Below the pieces are notes generated by a model. It did not search any database, had not been told where the DNA came from, and saw only the letters and a list, made by a program, of their open reading frames with translations. A stretch of DNA of 7,734 nucleotides from Rhizobiaceae bacterium (GTDB taxonomy: Bacteria > Pseudomonadota > Alphaproteobacteria > Rhizobiales > Rhizobiaceae), in contig JAJFMR010000128.1 of the NCBI GenBank assembly GCA_020696915.1, positions 1 to 7,734 of the forward strand, in the 5' to 3' direction. Position numbers and translations under genes: made by a program. This document shows positions 6,623 to 7,734 of the stretch, piece by piece (position 1 is the stretch's first letter; every line of letters starts with the position of its first letter).

Positions 6623-7339
6623 TCAAACGCCCTTGTAGAGCGCGGCCCCCTGCATCAGCACGATCACCTTCGCGCCGACCTCGATGCGCGAATGCAGATC
6701 GGTGATGTCGTCATTGTTCATCCGAATGCAGCCGGACGAGACATCGAGGCCGATCGTCCAGGGCTCCGGCGTGCCGTGGATACGGTAGATCGTGTCCTGG
6801 TCGCCCTCGTAGAGATAGAGAGCGCGCGCCCCGAGCGGATTGTCGGGGCCGCCGGGCTGGCCTCCCGCCCATTTCGCGGCATTGGGATCCCGGGCCACCA
6901 TCTCGGCAGGAGGCGTCCAGGTCGGCCATTCCGCCATACGGCCGACACGCACGATGCCTGCCCAGCCGAAGCCTTCGCGGCCGACGCCGATGCCATAGCG
7001 GATCGCCTGGTGACCGGGCTGCACGAGATAGAGAAAATGCTGGTTACCGTCGATGATGATGGTGCCGGGCTTCTCCGCGGTCCTGAACTTCACCACCTGC
7101 GGCCGGAACGCTGCGGGCGGCTGCTTGTTGCGGGCAAACATCTTGCGCGCCGTCGCGCGGTCGTACTTCACCCACTTCTTAATCTTCGAATCGTAGATCT
7201 GCGTCTCGGCTGAGGAAACGGCGGTGCCCAGTCCCATCGCCGATGCCAGCAGCACGAGAAAGACAAGCCGCCGGCCCTTCGTGCAGAGCGCTGCAAATCC
7301 GGTTGCCGCAGCGACAATCTTTTTCATCGTCGCCATCAT
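6623..7339 (-). CDS. Exported L,D-transpeptidase (YkuD domain)
   Basis: This 238-aa protein has an N-terminal export signal: basic KGRR at 21-24, a hydrophobic core at 25-41 and a likely cleavage after A44 (SSA|E). Residues about 92-229 are a YkuD catalytic domain. The active-site motif is clear: H188-G-T, then S202-G-C204-I-R206-M, with C204 the nucleophile and H188 and R206 conserved. The family forms 3-3 crosslinks in peptidoglycan or attaches proteins to it, working in the periplasm. In Hyphomicrobiales such genes are numerous, so the exact role is open. The start is uncertain: tandem ATGs at 7339 and 7336, and another at 7327. I chose 7339 because it overlaps the upstream stop as ATGA, suggesting translational coupling; a GGGGGA lies just upstream and suits 7336 about as well. 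The n-region is long (about 20 residues), so the later starts remain possible. Confidence 0.93.
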   Translation of the reverse strand: MMATMKKIVAAATGFAALCTKGRRLVFLVLLASAMGLGTAVSSAETQIYDSKIKKWVKYDRATARKMFARNKQPPAAFRPQVVKFRTAEKPGTIIIDGNQHFLYLVQPGHQAIRYGIGVGREGFGWAGIVRVGRMAEWPTWTPPAEMVARDPNAAKWAGGQPGGPDNPLGARALYLYEGDQDTIYRIHGTPEPWTIGLDVSSGCIRMNNDDITDLHSRIEVGAKVIVLMQGAALYKGV

Positions 7340-7734
7340 TTCCCCCATGCCTCGATGCGGCCCGGGTTTTCCTTGACCCAGGTCTTGGCGTACTCGGCCG
7401 CCGGCGTGCGGTCCACCTGCAACGCATAGCTCATCGCCGAGATCTCGGCGGGGTCGAAATCCACCTTCTCCAGGAACGACGCTACGTCTGGATGTTTCGT
7501 GGCGAACGTGCTCGACCAGGCGACGTGGAAATCGACCGGACCCCACGCGACCGGCGCGCTCGACTTCGATATCCAGAGCGGATCGTCGGACTGCTCGGCA
7601 ATCCGCCATTTTGCCGGATCGTGAGCAGGCTCGGTGAGACGCACGATGTCGTGCAGCTTGAAGACGTGATGCGGCTCGTAGCAGTAGAACACCATCGGCC
7701 GGCCGGTTGCCACGGCGGCATCGACGGCGGCCAT
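7336..7734 (-). CDS. ABC transporter substrate-binding protein, OpuAC type (C-terminal part)
   Basis: The 132 visible residues are the C-terminal part of an OpuAC/ProX-type periplasmic binding protein for quaternary amines such as glycine betaine or choline. Typical features are the segment MVFYCYEPHHVFKLHDIVRL (family members have a W/Y-x-P-H pattern here), the HVAWSSTFATKHPDVASFLEKVDF helix region, and the closing EYAKTWVKENPGRIEAW. Tyr and Trp residues of the kind that form the aromatic box around a trimethylammonium group are present, but I cannot assign the box from this half alone. A Met codon falls exactly at the window edge (7734-7732), but the signal peptide and first lobe are missing, so it is almost surely internal. 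The stop at 7336 overlaps the L,D-transpeptidase start by 4 nt. Permease and ATPase genes, if present, would lie beyond the right edge. Confidence 0.85.
   Translation of the reverse strand: MAAVDAAVATGRPMVFYCYEPHHVFKLHDIVRLTEPAHDPAKWRIAEQSDDPLWISKSSAPVAWGPVDFHVAWSSTFATKHPDVASFLEKVDFDPAEISAMSYALQVDRTPAAEYAKTWVKENPGRIEAWGK

Noticed and set aside
7021..7339. Tat signal on the L,D-transpeptidase (KGRRLVFL)
   Set aside because: The spacing differs from the RRxFLK consensus by one residue, there is no Ser/Thr before the arginines, and L,D-transpeptidases normally use Sec.
7340..7609. Long N-terminal extension of the L,D-transpeptidase frame
   Set aside because: This region is coding for the OpuAC protein in another frame. 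The extension is Arg/Gly-rich and would bury the export signal.

Overview
The window is GC-rich, gene-dense chromosomal DNA. Protein style and codon use suggest an alphaproteobacterium, most likely Hyphomicrobiales (Mesorhizobium, Aminobacter or Nitratireductor type). This is inferred from sequence character only, since there is no rRNA or other marker gene. I see no tRNA, rRNA, CRISPR array, transposase, integrase or attachment site. Nothing indicates recent transfer.

All genes but one lie on the minus strand, so I describe them from right to left. At the right edge is the C-terminal part of an OpuAC-type glycine betaine/choline-like substrate-binding protein (7336-7734). It overlaps by 4 nt the start of an exported L,D-transpeptidase of the YkuD family (6623-7339). 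After 26 nt comes a small putative lipoprotein of unknown function (6261-6596). These three probably form one operon at the envelope or osmotic-stress interface. The lipoprotein gene converges on the only plus-strand gene, a glutathione S-transferase with a LigE/fungal-FuA-like N-terminal signature (5405-6097). The 163-nt convergent gap (6098-6260) holds no convincing terminator.

The GST is divergent from a DinB-superfamily metal-binding protein (4825-5337), with only 67 nt between their start codons. Downstream of DinB, on the same strand, are a YheS-like ABC-F ATPase (2871-4748), a molybdopterin/4Fe-4S oxidoreductase of unknown substrate (676-2796) and a small single-domain cupin (306-644). 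After a 121-nt gap with short tandem direct repeats, an unrecognised gene starts at 184 and runs off the left edge.

Most of the window is ordinary housekeeping or accessory metabolism, and I do not see a clear new multi-gene system. The points most worth a second look are the molybdoenzyme with a candidate cysteine Mo ligand next to a cupin, the coupling of an osmolyte-binding protein to an L,D-transpeptidase and a small lipoprotein, the back-to-back pair of two S-transferase-type folds, and the unidentified gene at the left edge.
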